Assembly (NCBI RefSeq): GCF_029961765.1
Contig: NZ_CP124681.1
Location: 3,968,001 to 4,032,000 of the forward strand
DNA: 64,000 nucleotides
Reading direction: 5' to 3'
Source of the DNA: Nocardioides sp. QY071
Lineage (GTDB): Bacteria > Actinomycetota > Actinomycetes > Propionibacteriales > Nocardioidaceae
The translations under genes were made by a program, and so were the position numbers. The notes under the pieces are model-generated. The model saw only the letters and a program-made list of their open reading frames with translations. It searched no databases and was not told the origin of the DNA. This document shows positions 1-10,889 of the stretch, in pieces (the first letter of the stretch is position 1; each line of letters starts with the position of its first letter).

Positions 1-2710
<2,710 letters not shown>

Positions 2711-2747
2711 GCCGCCACTCTACCCAGCGGTCACCAGCACTCAGAGT

Positions 2748-3128
2748 TCACGGGCTCGGATGCTGCCGGTCGTAGTCGGCGAAGGCCGCCGCCCGCTCGT
2801 TCTCGATCTTGCGACCCAGGCCGTAGGCGGTCCCCCAGAGCAGCGCGAAGATGCCGCCGACCACGAACATGAGCGGCGCGAGGAAGCCCAGCGCGACCGC
2901 GCCGACCTGCAGGACGTGCCCGAGGAGGTACGCCGACTCGCGGCGCAGCATCCCGGCGACCAGCACGCACAGGACGGCCAGGCCCAGGCCGAGCGGCAGC
3001 GCGACGGCGGGCCGGATGTCGGAGATGCCGATCATCACCGGGGTGGACAGGCCGACCGCGATCGCCTCGAGGGAGAGCACGGCGGCGCACATGCCGCGGC
3101 GGGGCGACTTCTCGCGCTCGTCGCTCAC
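2748..3128 (-). CDS. DUF4233 four-helix membrane protein
   Basis: A 126-residue protein of the DUF4233 family, which in actinobacteria sits directly behind folC. It shows four hydrophobic segments at about residues 13-33, 40-60, 68-85 and 87-103, with a charged basic N-terminus and a polar C-terminal tail, so it is an integral membrane protein. The GTG start overlaps the folC stop codon by 4 bp (GTGA), which implies translational coupling. No biochemical role is established for the family; the constant link to folylpolyglutamate synthase is the only functional hint and could simply be ancestral gene order. Confidence 0.82.
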   Translation of the reverse strand: MSDEREKSPRRGMCAAVLSLEAIAVGLSTPVMIGISDIRPAVALPLGLGLAVLCVLVAGMLRRESAYLLGHVLQVGAVALGFLAPLMFVVGGIFALLWGTAYGLGRKIENERAAAFADYDRQHPSP

Positions 3129-4489
3129 TTGCGGCCCCCCAGCAGCACCCGGGCCTCGCCGACGGTGACCACCGAGCCGGTCACCAGCACCGCGCCCGAG
3201 CTGAGCGCGTCGGTGCTCTCCGACTCGGCGAGCGCGGCGGCGGCGTCGATCGCGTCACCGAGCAGGGGAACGACGCTCACCCGGTCCTCGCCGAACACCT
3301 CCCGCGCGACGACGGCGAGCTGGTCGGCCGGCATCGCCCGCTCGGTGGAGTTCTGGGTGACCACGACCTGCGCGAGGTGCGGCTCGAACGCCGCCAGCAG
3401 GCCCTCGGCGTCCTTGTCGGCCATCACGCCGATCACGCCGACGACCGGGTCGAACTGGAAGGAGTCGTCCAGCGCGGCCGCGGCGGCCTCGGCGCCGTGC
3501 GGGTTGTGGGCGGCGTCGAGCAGCACCGTGGGGCTGCGCCGCACGACCTCGAGCCGGCCGGGCGAGGTGATCTCGCCGAACGCGCCGCGCACGATGTCGT
3601 CGCCGAGCGGCTCACTGTGCCCGTCTCTGGCGCCGACGAACGCCTCGACCGCGGCCAGGGCGGTGGCGGCGTTCTGCGCCTGGTGGGCGCCGTAGAGGGA
3701 GAGGAAGACGTCGTCGTAGCGACCCCGCAGGCCCTGGAGGGTGACGACCTGGCCGCCGACGGCGGCGGCACGGGTGACCACGCCGAACTCGAGGCCCTCG
3801 CGGGCGACCGTCGCGCCGACCTCGGCCGCGCGCTCGAGCAGCACCGCGGCGACGTCGGCGCTCTGCTGGGCCAGCACCGCGACCGCGCCGGGCTTGATGA
3901 TCCCGGCCTTCTCACGGGCGATCTCGACGGCGGTGCCGCCGAGGTAGTTGGCGTGGTCGACCGCGATCGGCGTCACCACGGCGACGTCGGCGTCGATCAC
4001 GTTGGTGGCGTCCCACGAGCCGCCCATCCCGACCTCGACGACCGCCACGTCGACGGGCGCGTCGGCGAAGGCGGCGTACGCCATCCCGACGACGGCCTCG
4101 AAGAAGCTGAGCGGGTGTGCCTCGGCGGCGTCGACCAGCGGCATGTAGGGCGCCACGTCGTTGTAGGCGCGGACGAACGCCTCGTCGTCGAGCGGCTCAC
4201 CGTCGACGCTGATCCGCTCGCTCATCTTCTCGACGTGGGGGCTGGTGAACCGGCCGGTGCGCAGGTCGAGGGCGCGCAGCAGCGCGTCGATCATCCGTGA
4301 CGTCGACGTCTTGCCGTTGGTGCCGGTGAGGTGGATCGAGCGGTAGGCGTGCTGCGGGTCGCCGAGCAGCTCGGTGAAGGCGCGGATCCGGTCGAGCGAG
4401 GGCTCCAGCCGGGTCTCGGGCCACCGGGACAGGAGGGCGTCCTCGGCCTCGTCGAAGGTCTCGGCTGGGCGCGCTACGGGCTCGTTCAT
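3125..4489 (-). CDS. folC: Folylpolyglutamate synthase / dihydrofolate synthase
   Basis: Mur-ligase-family enzyme of 454 residues that adds glutamate to dihydropteroate and to folates using ATP. The P-loop GTNGKTS lies at residues 56-62. Further on come the substrate-loop region SERISVDGEP, the central VGMGGSWDATNVI and HANYLGGT segments, and the C-terminal DAAHNPHGAEA motif of the ligase domain. I chose the ATG giving MNEPVARPAETFDEAE because residues encoded upstream look non-conserved and would run into the repeat element on its 5' side. The gene leads a folC-DUF4233 pair with a 4-bp overlap. Its promoter region is shared, divergently, with the GH43 gene and is almost wholly occupied by repeat copy A. 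Confidence 0.93.
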   Translation of the reverse strand: MNEPVARPAETFDEAEDALLSRWPETRLEPSLDRIRAFTELLGDPQHAYRSIHLTGTNGKTSTSRMIDALLRALDLRTGRFTSPHVEKMSERISVDGEPLDDEAFVRAYNDVAPYMPLVDAAEAHPLSFFEAVVGMAYAAFADAPVDVAVVEVGMGGSWDATNVIDADVAVVTPIAVDHANYLGGTAVEIAREKAGIIKPGAVAVLAQQSADVAAVLLERAAEVGATVAREGLEFGVVTRAAAVGGQVVTLQGLRGRYDDVFLSLYGAHQAQNAATALAAVEAFVGARDGHSEPLGDDIVRGAFGEITSPGRLEVVRRSPTVLLDAAHNPHGAEAAAAALDDSFQFDPVVGVIGVMADKDAEGLLAAFEPHLAQVVVTQNSTERAMPADQLAVVAREVFGEDRVSVVPLLGDAIDAAAALAESESTDALSSGAVLVTGSVVTVGEARVLLGGRK

Positions 4490-4503
4490 GGCGTCGCTGA
4501 GTC

Positions 4504-4667
4504 TAGATGAGTAAGTCCAAGGGCTCGCACGCTGCGCGACGCTCACCACGCACGCTGGCTGCGTTGCAGACGCTCGACGTGCACCCAGCATGCCTTCGCG
4601 CCTGCGCCTTGCCAGCGCACGCGTTGAGCGCCGCTCGCTTGCACGATCCCTTGGACTTACTCATCTA
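4504..4667. repeat. Self-complementary intergenic repeat, copy A
   Basis: A 164-bp element bounded by a perfect 20-bp inverted repeat (4504-4523 and 4648-4667). Inside, the arms continue to pair imperfectly. The conserved family core is on the minus strand: TGGCAAGGCG at 4605-4614 and GCGAGCGGCG at 4629-4638. It fills the divergent spacer between folC and the GH43 gene, so it is not merely a terminator between convergent genes. Copies B, C and D lie at 6768-6937, 10741-10889 and 39275-39435. The core is shared; the terminal arms are not. Confidence 0.85.
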
Positions 4668-4695
4668 GGGTGTACCAGCGAGAGGGAAGGAAAGC

Positions 4696-5877
4696 GTGGG
4701 GCGTCGGGGACTGGCAGCGGCAGTGGTCGCGGCGATGCTGGCGCTGTCGGCGTGCTCGGCCGCCGGCGACTCCCCCGCCGCGAAGCCCACGCCGAGCGAG
4801 GCTCCGCTCATCCCCGAGGCGAGCGCGCTGCCGACCGCGCTGCCCAGCGACGTGCTCGCCGGCGAGATGCAGGACCTGGCCAAGCTCGCCGAGCGGCTGG
4901 CCCAGCAGCTGCCGGCGCAACGGCGGCCGGCGCCGGTGCGGGTGGCGGGGAGCAGCACGCGCTGGCAGCCGGGGACGGCGTACCGCGGGGTGTTCGCGGA
5001 TCCCGACATCCTCCGGTACGACGGGCGCTGGTACGCCTACGCCACCAACACCTCCCACCTGCGACTCCCGACGCTCACCTCGCGCGATCTCTCGACGTGG
5101 ACACCGCTGGCGACGAGCGGCGGCGGCCGGGTCGACCCGATCGAGGTGGCGGGCTGGGTGCGCAGCGGCGACGGCGGTCGCGACCTGTGGGCGCCGGGGG
5201 TCGGCAAGGTCGGCAACGGCTGGACGGCCGCGTACGCCGCACCGGCGGGCACCCAGGGCGGCCAGCGGCACAACTGCATCGGCCTGACCCGCGGCCCGTC
5301 CCCGGCCGGTCCGTTCCGGCCGGTCGGCGAGCCGATCTGCTACGACGAGGCCCAGCTCGGCGTCATCGACCCCGACGTCTTCGTCGACGAGCACGGCGTG
5401 CCGTGGCTGCTGTGGAAGTTCTCCGGTGTTGTGAACCGGCGACCTGCCGGTCTGTTCGTCCGCCGGCTCAACGCCGACGGCACCGGCTTCGCCGACGGCT
5501 CGCAGACCCGGGAGCTGCTCACCCTCGACCGGCCGTGGGAGGGGGACACCATCGAGAACCCGAGCATGGTCCAGTTCCGCGGCGTCACCTATCTCTTCTA
5601 CTCCGGCAACTCGTGGGAGCGGGCCGACTACGCGACCGGGTACGCGATCTGCGCAGGCCCCGAGGGACCGTGCGTGCGCCAGAACCGCGGTGAGCCGCTG
5701 ATGTCGAGCGCCTCGAGCGGACGGCTCGGTCCGGGCGGCGCGTCGGCGTTCGTGGACCACAAGTCGCTGCGGCTGATCTACCACGCCTGGGACCAGGTCG
5801 GCCGGACCCGGCAGCTGCACATCGCCAGCCTGTGGCAGCGCGACGACGGCACGCTCGAGGTCATCGACCCCGGCTGA
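4696..5877 (+). CDS. Secreted lipoprotein, glycoside hydrolase family 43-like
   Basis: A 393-residue exported lipoprotein. The first 20 residues form a signal peptide ending in a lipobox LSAC with Cys20 as the lipidated residue. A Ser/Pro-rich linker follows, then a five-bladed-propeller type domain. Family-43-like motifs are ADPDILRYDGRWYAYAT (DPD at 102-104, candidate general base), IDPDVFVDEHG (second acidic residue) and the TIENPSM segment (candidate proton-donor Glu). Such enzymes cleave arabinan or xylan side chains, but the substrate cannot be told here. The start is a GTG preceded by an AGGGAAGG ribosome binding site. Its 3' end overlaps the convergent esterase by 17 bp. Confidence 0.8.
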   Translation: MGRRGLAAAVVAAMLALSACSAAGDSPAAKPTPSEAPLIPEASALPTALPSDVLAGEMQDLAKLAERLAQQLPAQRRPAPVRVAGSSTRWQPGTAYRGVFADPDILRYDGRWYAYATNTSHLRLPTLTSRDLSTWTPLATSGGGRVDPIEVAGWVRSGDGGRDLWAPGVGKVGNGWTAAYAAPAGTQGGQRHNCIGLTRGPSPAGPFRPVGEPICYDEAQLGVIDPDVFVDEHGVPWLLWKFSGVVNRRPAGLFVRRLNADGTGFADGSQTRELLTLDRPWEGDTIENPSMVQFRGVTYLFYSGNSWERADYATGYAICAGPEGPCVRQNRGEPLMSSASSGRLGPGGASAFVDHKSLRLIYHAWDQVGRTRQLHIASLWQRDDGTLEVIDPG

Positions 5878-6760
5878 TCCGCCCCACCTGCATCCGCATC
5901 CAGCCGGCCACCTGCCACATGGTCGGCTCGGCGGCGTCGAAGACCTCGGCGTGGCGCCAGTAGCCGTGGACCTGGCCCAGGTAGCGGGTACCGACCACCT
6001 CGACGCCGGCCTCGGCCAGACGCAGAACGAGGTGCTCGCCCTCGTCGCGCAGCGGGTCGTGCTCGGCCGTGGTGACCAGGGTCGGCGGCAGCGTGCCGAG
6101 CGCATCGGAGCGCAGCGGTGCGAGATCGGGGTGCTCGAGGTCGGCCGGAGTGGCGGCGTACTGCTGCCAGTACCAGGCGGCCTCCGCGGGCTCGAAGCCG
6201 TCGGCGGCGCTGCGGTAGGAGTCGAAGGACGCCGTCGGGTCGAGGAACGGGTAGACCAGCGCGACGCCGGCGAAGCGACCGGGGTGGCGCAGCGCGGCGA
6301 CCAGGGCGAGGTTGCCGCCGGCACTGTCACCGTGGGCGAAGGTCGGCAACCCGGCCAGTCCCGGTTGCTCGTCGAGCCAGGCCACGGCCGCGGACAGGTC
6401 GTCGGGCGCCGCGGGGAACGGATGCTCCGGTGGTCGCCGGTAGTCGACGCTCAGCACCGCCATCGCGCTGATGTCGGCGAACCGCCGCACCGCCGCGTCG
6501 TGCACCTCGACATCGTTGAGCACGAACCCTCCTCCATGCGCGTGGACGACCACGGCGTCGTACCCGTCCGGGAGGTAGAGCCGGGCCGGTACGCCGCCCG
6601 CGTCGACGTCGCGCACCTCGGCGACCTCGGGCCCCGACTGACCGGCAGCGGCGGCCCGGGCCCGCTCGCGCTCGGCGGCGATGTCGAAGGCGGGGTCGGT
6701 GACGGCGAGCTCGCCGGCGGCGTTGGCGATCGCCGCGCGGGCCTGGGGGTGGAGGGCCAT
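5861..6760 (-). CDS. Alpha/beta hydrolase, hormone-sensitive-lipase (HSL) type esterase
   Basis: A 299-residue cytoplasmic carboxylesterase-like protein. It has the oxyanion-hole motif HAHGGGF near residue 74, the nucleophile elbow GDSAGGN near residue 144, an acidic residue in TTAEHDPLRDEG and the catalytic His in GQVHGYW, the pattern of the HSL / bacterial esterase family IV group. Natural substrate is unknown; family members hydrolyse short-chain acyl esters. The gene is convergent with the GH43 lipoprotein and overlaps it by 17 bp. Repeat copy B starts only 8 bp upstream of its ATG, so the element must lie in its promoter or leader. Confidence 0.85.
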   Translation of the reverse strand: MALHPQARAAIANAAGELAVTDPAFDIAAERERARAAAAGQSGPEVAEVRDVDAGGVPARLYLPDGYDAVVVHAHGGGFVLNDVEVHDAAVRRFADISAMAVLSVDYRRPPEHPFPAAPDDLSAAVAWLDEQPGLAGLPTFAHGDSAGGNLALVAALRHPGRFAGVALVYPFLDPTASFDSYRSAADGFEPAEAAWYWQQYAATPADLEHPDLAPLRSDALGTLPPTLVTTAEHDPLRDEGEHLVLRLAEAGVEVVGTRYLGQVHGYWRHAEVFDAAEPTMWQVAGWMRMQVGRISRGR

Positions 6761-6767
6761 GCCCGCA

Positions 6768-6937
6768 CCCTAGGTCGTGTCTCCCGCGTCAGCGCCGTCG
6801 CGAGCGGCGTTTCCGGCCGATCTGGCAAGGCGGCGGAGCGATGGCGTGCCGGATGGCACGTCGAGCGACGCCAACGCAGCCAGATCGAGTCGGAAACGCC
6901 GCGTAGCAGGCGCTGACGCGGGAGACACGCCCTAGGG
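6768..6937. repeat. Self-complementary intergenic repeat, copy B
   Basis: A 170-bp element whose two ends (6768-6796 and 6909-6937) are a 29-bp inverted repeat with one mismatch, each ending in CCTAGG. The arms keep pairing inward through a shared GCGGCGTTTCCG block, leaving a core with TGGCAAGGCG at 6823-6832 and GCGAGCGGCG at 6800-6809. It sits between the esterase start and the GNAT stop, both on the minus strand. The terminal arms have no similarity to those of copy A although the core does. Confidence 0.87.
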
Positions 6938-6941
6938 GCAC

Positions 6942-7832
6942 TCAGCCGATGTCGATCCGCACGGTGTCGACCACCGGCTCGTAGCCGAGCGCCTGGTAGA
7001 GCGCGTTCGAGGTCGGGTTGGCCTGGTCGGTGAACAGGATGACCCGGTCGCCGCGCTCGCGCAGCAGCCGCGACACCTCGGCCACCGCCGCACCGGCCCA
7101 ACCGCGGCCGCGCTCCTCCTTCGGCGTGGAGACCGGCCCGATCCGGCTCACGCCGTACGCCGGCGGGTTGGCGCCGATCAGGTGCACCACCCGGCCCTCG
7201 GCGTCCTCCCAGAACCACAGCACGTCCTCGGCGAGCTTGCGCTGCACGTCGTCGATGCCGAAGGCCGCGGCCTCGCCGTCGTGCCCGGCCGGGCGACCGG
7301 CCTGCTCGTCGGCGTCGGCGAAGAACCGCTGGACCCACGCGAGCGCCAGCTCCGCCTCGTCGGGGCGGACCGGCCGCAGTCGCCCGGGGACCGGGCGCGG
7401 GTCGACGAGGGTGCCGAGCTCGAAGAGCCGGTGGTGCAGGCCGTTGGCCACACTCCGCCCGGTCGCGTCCGCGATCGCGGCGGCGAACAGGTCGGCCGCA
7501 GGCCGCAGGCCGGTGGCTCCTCCGACGTCCTCCCCGCGCTCGAGCACGGCCGCCGCCAGCGCCGCGACCGCGTCGTCGGGCATCGCGAGCAGGTAGACGG
7601 GGTACGGCGCGAACGGCGCCGTCCTCATCGCGATCCCCGTGATGGCGCCGTCCGGGCCGGTCACCACCGCGAACCAGCAGTGGACCAGGCCGCCGCGGCC
7701 GGTCTCACGGATCCGCTGGGCGATCGTCGTCACCACGGTGCCGGTCACCGGCTCCTGGGCGAGGTGGTCGCCCGTCCGGGCGAGGAACTCCCCCGCGTCC
7801 TCGGTGAACCAGACGTCGTGCTCGATGGGCAT
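6942..7832 (-). CDS. GNAT-family N-acetyltransferase
   Basis: A 296-residue protein. The C-terminal half carries the acetyl-CoA binding signature RGRGWAGAAVAEVSRLL (about residues 238-254) followed by the conserved NPTSNALYQALGY helix of Gcn5-related acetyltransferases. The N-terminal half looks like a second, degenerate GNAT fold, a common arrangement in actinobacterial two-domain members. No acceptor substrate can be inferred. It is transcribed toward repeat copy B, with its stop codon 4 bp from the element, and no partner gene is coupled to it. Confidence 0.8.
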   Translation of the reverse strand: MPIEHDVWFTEDAGEFLARTGDHLAQEPVTGTVVTTIAQRIRETGRGGLVHCWFAVVTGPDGAITGIAMRTAPFAPYPVYLLAMPDDAVAALAAAVLERGEDVGGATGLRPAADLFAAAIADATGRSVANGLHHRLFELGTLVDPRPVPGRLRPVRPDEAELALAWVQRFFADADEQAGRPAGHDGEAAAFGIDDVQRKLAEDVLWFWEDAEGRVVHLIGANPPAYGVSRIGPVSTPKEERGRGWAGAAVAEVSRLLRERGDRVILFTDQANPTSNALYQALGYEPVVDTVRIDIG

Positions 7833-7901
7833 GGCCGATCCTCGCGTCCGCGACCGCGTCGGCTCAAGCCCATTTCCGGGAACGTCCCGCGATCGCAGCC
7901 C

Positions 7902-8888
7902 TCAGTCGGCCTGCGCCACCTCGAGTCCGGCCAGTGTCGGCGTCCGGCGCACCGCCTCGAACCCGATCTGACCGGTCGCGGTGAACCTCATCGTGCGCAC
8001 TCCACCGCGGGCGGCATAGCGGAAGGCGCCCGTGACCGTGATGCCGTCGGGGACGGAGTCGACCGCGACCGTCGGCGTCCCGACGAGCCCCCGCCACCAG
8101 CCCGGCGCAGAGGGGTCACCACCGGCGCGAGCCGTCTGCACGAGGTCGAAGAAGGGACACCGGGCGAAGGCCTCGGGGCCGCCGCAGGCGTCCGCACTCG
8201 CGGTGAAGTCCGCGGCGAGGGCCTGCCGGGTGGCGTCGGTCGCCACCAGGGGCAGCGACGGCTCGGCCGTGGGAGCACCGGGCAGCACCGCCACGGGCGC
8301 GGGCGTGGAGGTGAAGTAGGGGTCGATCCGCTTCTCGGCGCCGTAGACGGCCGGGTAGAGCGGCTGGACGCTCTCCCCGCTGCCGTCGCCGTCCTGCACC
8401 CTCGGCCGCCGCTCGAGCACGGTGCCGCCGAGACGGATGTCGGTGTCGACGTTCCGCACGCCCGGCTCGTCCCAGGCGACCGAGCCCACCATCGGGGAGG
8501 AGATGCGCCAGTCGTCGCCCACTCTGCCGAGCCGCAGTGGCCAGGTGTGCTCCTCCCCCGCGAGCCGGTAGCGCACCTCCACCTCGACCACGTCGTCGCT
8601 CTCCACGGGGTCACCGATGGACACGACGTCGATCCGCTCGTCCGCGGCGGCCAGCAGTCCGGCCGCATCGTCGAGCGCAGCCGTGTCCTCCGCCGTCATC
8701 GCCGCCAGGCCGGCGAGCTCGTCCTCGTCGCCCGAGGCGACCAGGTCGACGTAACGCCTCGCTGCGGCGGCCGCGTCGTCGGACGACGAGGCACGCACCC
8801 ACGCCAAACCGCCGAGCGCAGCGACGACCACCGTCGTCGCGACGGCGACGGCGACGGCGACGGCGACCACTCGGGGACGACGGCTCAT
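7902..8888 (-). CDS. Membrane-anchored hypothetical protein behind metG
   Basis: I do not recognise this family. The protein is about 328 residues: a short basic N-terminus (MSRRPR), one strongly hydrophobic segment at about residues 7-29 built largely of Val and Ala, then an Asp/Ala-rich extracytoplasmic domain with an early segment (AAARRYVDLVASGDEDELAGL) resembling the NTF2-like helical start of many secreted actinobacterial proteins. Two cysteines in CGGPEAFARC could form a disulfide. The ATG at 8888 follows the metG TGA by 3 bp (a GTG at 8891 is the alternative start), so it is probably co-transcribed with metG. Confidence 0.65.
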   Translation of the reverse strand: MSRRPRVVAVAVAVAVATTVVVAALGGLAWVRASSSDDAAAAARRYVDLVASGDEDELAGLAAMTAEDTAALDDAAGLLAAADERIDVVSIGDPVESDDVVEVEVRYRLAGEEHTWPLRLGRVGDDWRISSPMVGSVAWDEPGVRNVDTDIRLGGTVLERRPRVQDGDGSGESVQPLYPAVYGAEKRIDPYFTSTPAPVAVLPGAPTAEPSLPLVATDATRQALAADFTASADACGGPEAFARCPFFDLVQTARAGGDPSAPGWWRGLVGTPTVAVDSVPDGITVTGAFRYAARGGVRTMRFTATGQIGFEAVRRTPTLAGLEVAQAD

Positions 8889-8891
8889 CAC

Positions 8892-10682
8892 TCAGCTCTC
8901 GAGCCGGGCCAGCTCCTCCTCGACGACCGTCGGGTCGAGCTTGACGAAGACCGGGGTCGGCTTGGCGACGGCGCGGCCGACCTCGACCGGGTGCCTGCCC
9001 CAGGAGGGGAAGCCGGCGTAGTCCCCGGTGATGATCGGGTAGCCGCGATCGGGGTCGTCGAGGTCGGTGACCTCCTCGATGGCCGGCATCGGGGCGACCG
9101 CGCCCGCACCGCCGAGCGCCCTGTCGACGTCGTTGGCCGAGAACGGCAGGAACGGGCTGAGCACCAGGTTGAGGTCGGCGACGCACTGCGCCATCACGTG
9201 CAGGATCGTGGCGAGCCGCTGTTCGTCGTCCTTGATCTTCCACGGCTCGGAGTCGGAGACGTACTTGTTGACCTCGGCCACGGCGCGCATCGCCTCGCCG
9301 ATCGCCTGCTTCTGCCGGTGCCGGCCGATCAGGTCGCCGACGGTGTCGAAGGACGTCTCGACGGTCGCGAGCACGGCCTCGTCCTCGGCGGACAGGGGGC
9401 CGGCGGCAGGGATCTCGCCGAAGTTCTTGGCGATCAGGTTGGCGGTGCGGTTGACCAGGTTGCCCCAGCCGGCGACCAGCTCGTCGTTGGTACGACGCAC
9501 GAACTCGGCCCACGTGAAGTCCGAGTCCTGGCTCTCCGGGCCGGCGGCGGCGACGAAGTAGCGGAAGGCGTCGGGCTGGTAGCGGGCGAGCAGGTCGCGC
9601 ACGTAGATGACGACCTTCTTCGAGGAGGAGAACTTCTTGCCCTCCATCGTGAGGAACTCGCTCGAGACGACCTCGGTCGGGAGGTTGAGCTCGCCGTACT
9701 GGCGCGGCTTCCCCCCGTGCGCCCCCTTGCCGGCGTACGCGAGCAGCTCGGCCGGCCAGATCTGGGAGTGGAAGGTGATGTTGTCCTTGCCCATGAAGTA
9801 GTAGGACAGCGACTCCGGGTCGTTCCACCAGGCGCGCCACGCGTCCGGGTCGCCGCTGCGGCGGGCCCACTCGATCGAGGCCGAGAGGTAGCCGATGACC
9901 GCGTCGAACCAGACGTAGAGCTTCTTCGTCGGGTTGTCCTGCCAGCCCTCGAGCGGGATCGCGATGCCCCAGTCGATGTCGCGCGTCATGGCGCGCGGGC
10001 GGATCTCCTTGAGGATGTTCTTGGAGAACCGGATGACGTTGGGCCGCCACAGGCCGGTCGCCTCGCGCTCGTCGAGCCAGGCCTGCAGCGCGTCGGCCAG
10101 CGCCGGCAGGTCGAGGAAGAAGTGCTGGGTCTCGATGAACTCCGGCGCCTCGCCGTTGATCTTCGAGCGCGGGTCGATGAGGTCGTGCGGGTCGAGCTGG
10201 TTGCCGCAGTTGTCGCACTGGTCGCCGCGGGCACCGTCGTACCCGCAGATCGGGCAGGTGCCCTCGATGTAGCGGTCGGGCAGGGTGCGGCCGGTGGAGG
10301 GCGAGATGGCGCCGTACGTCGTCTGCTCGACGAAGTAGCCGTTCTCGTAGACCCCCAGGAACATCTCCTGGACCACCGCGTGGTGGTTGCGCGTGGTGGT
10401 GCGCGTGTAGAGGTCGTAGCTGATGCCGAGCCCGACCAGGTCCTCGACGATGAGCCGGTGGTTCTTGTCGGCCAGCTCCTGCGGGGTCATCCCGGCCTCG
10501 TCGGCGGCGATCAGGATCGGCGTGCCGTGCTCGTCGGAGCCCGAGACCATGAGGACGTCGCTGCCCGCCATCCGCTGGTACCGGCTGAAGACGTCGGACG
10601 GTACGCCGAAGCCGGCCACGTGGCCGATGTGGCGGGGGCCGTTCGCGTAGGGCCAGGCGACAGCGGAGAGGACGTGCGTCAT
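8892..10682 (-). CDS. metG: Methionyl-tRNA synthetase
   Basis: Class I aminoacyl-tRNA synthetase of 596 residues charging tRNA-Met. The HIGH motif is at residues 18-21 (GPRHIGH). A zinc knuckle with two CxxC pairs (CPIC and CDNC) lies near residue 140. The KMSKS-equivalent loop appears as KKFSSSKK near residues 347-354. The start ATG gives MTHVLSAVAWPYANG, the expected N-terminus. A TAGGAT box 7 nt upstream of the ATG suggests a leaderless transcript. Upstream is repeat copy C; downstream the membrane protein follows almost without gap. Confidence 0.97.
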   Translation of the reverse strand: MTHVLSAVAWPYANGPRHIGHVAGFGVPSDVFSRYQRMAGSDVLMVSGSDEHGTPILIAADEAGMTPQELADKNHRLIVEDLVGLGISYDLYTRTTTRNHHAVVQEMFLGVYENGYFVEQTTYGAISPSTGRTLPDRYIEGTCPICGYDGARGDQCDNCGNQLDPHDLIDPRSKINGEAPEFIETQHFFLDLPALADALQAWLDEREATGLWRPNVIRFSKNILKEIRPRAMTRDIDWGIAIPLEGWQDNPTKKLYVWFDAVIGYLSASIEWARRSGDPDAWRAWWNDPESLSYYFMGKDNITFHSQIWPAELLAYAGKGAHGGKPRQYGELNLPTEVVSSEFLTMEGKKFSSSKKVVIYVRDLLARYQPDAFRYFVAAAGPESQDSDFTWAEFVRRTNDELVAGWGNLVNRTANLIAKNFGEIPAAGPLSAEDEAVLATVETSFDTVGDLIGRHRQKQAIGEAMRAVAEVNKYVSDSEPWKIKDDEQRLATILHVMAQCVADLNLVLSPFLPFSANDVDRALGGAGAVAPMPAIEEVTDLDDPDRGYPIITGDYAGFPSWGRHPVEVGRAVAKPTPVFVKLDPTVVEEELARLES

Positions 10683-10689
10683 GCCCTGA

Positions 10690-10695
10690 ATCCTA
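10690..10695 (-). promoter_or_regulatory. Putative -10 box of metG (leaderless)
   Basis: TAGGAT on the minus strand, separated from the metG ATG by 7 nt, so transcription would begin at or next to the A of the start codon. No Shine-Dalgarno sequence is visible. Confidence 0.5.
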
Positions 10696-10740
10696 GGGTC
10701 GTCCGCTCCGGCTGCTGTCAGCGGCGCGACCCAAGCGATC

Positions 10741-10889
10741 TCGCCGGTGGGTGACGGCGTCGCGAGCGGCGCGAGACGCGGGTGATGGCAAGGCGGCGGA
10801 GCGAAGTCGTGCCTGACCGCCCATCGAGCGACGCCAACGCCGCCAGCGCCCGTGTGTCGCGTCGCGCAGCAGCCGGCACCTACCGGCGA
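10741..10889. repeat. Self-complementary intergenic repeat, copy C
   Basis: A 149-bp element. The ends 10741-10758 and 10872-10889 are an 18-bp inverted repeat with two mismatches (TCGCCGGTNGGTGNCGGC). The core has TGGCAAGGCG at 10786-10795 and is closest to copy B (shared GCGGCGGAGCGA and TCGAGCGACGCCAACGC). The right arm contains the last two codons and the TAG stop of the amidase gene, so the element contributes coding sequence. Confidence 0.82.

Noticed and set aside
10683..10740. T-box leader before metG
   Set aside because: No stem I or antiterminator bulge sequence is recognisable, and the leader looks leaderless.
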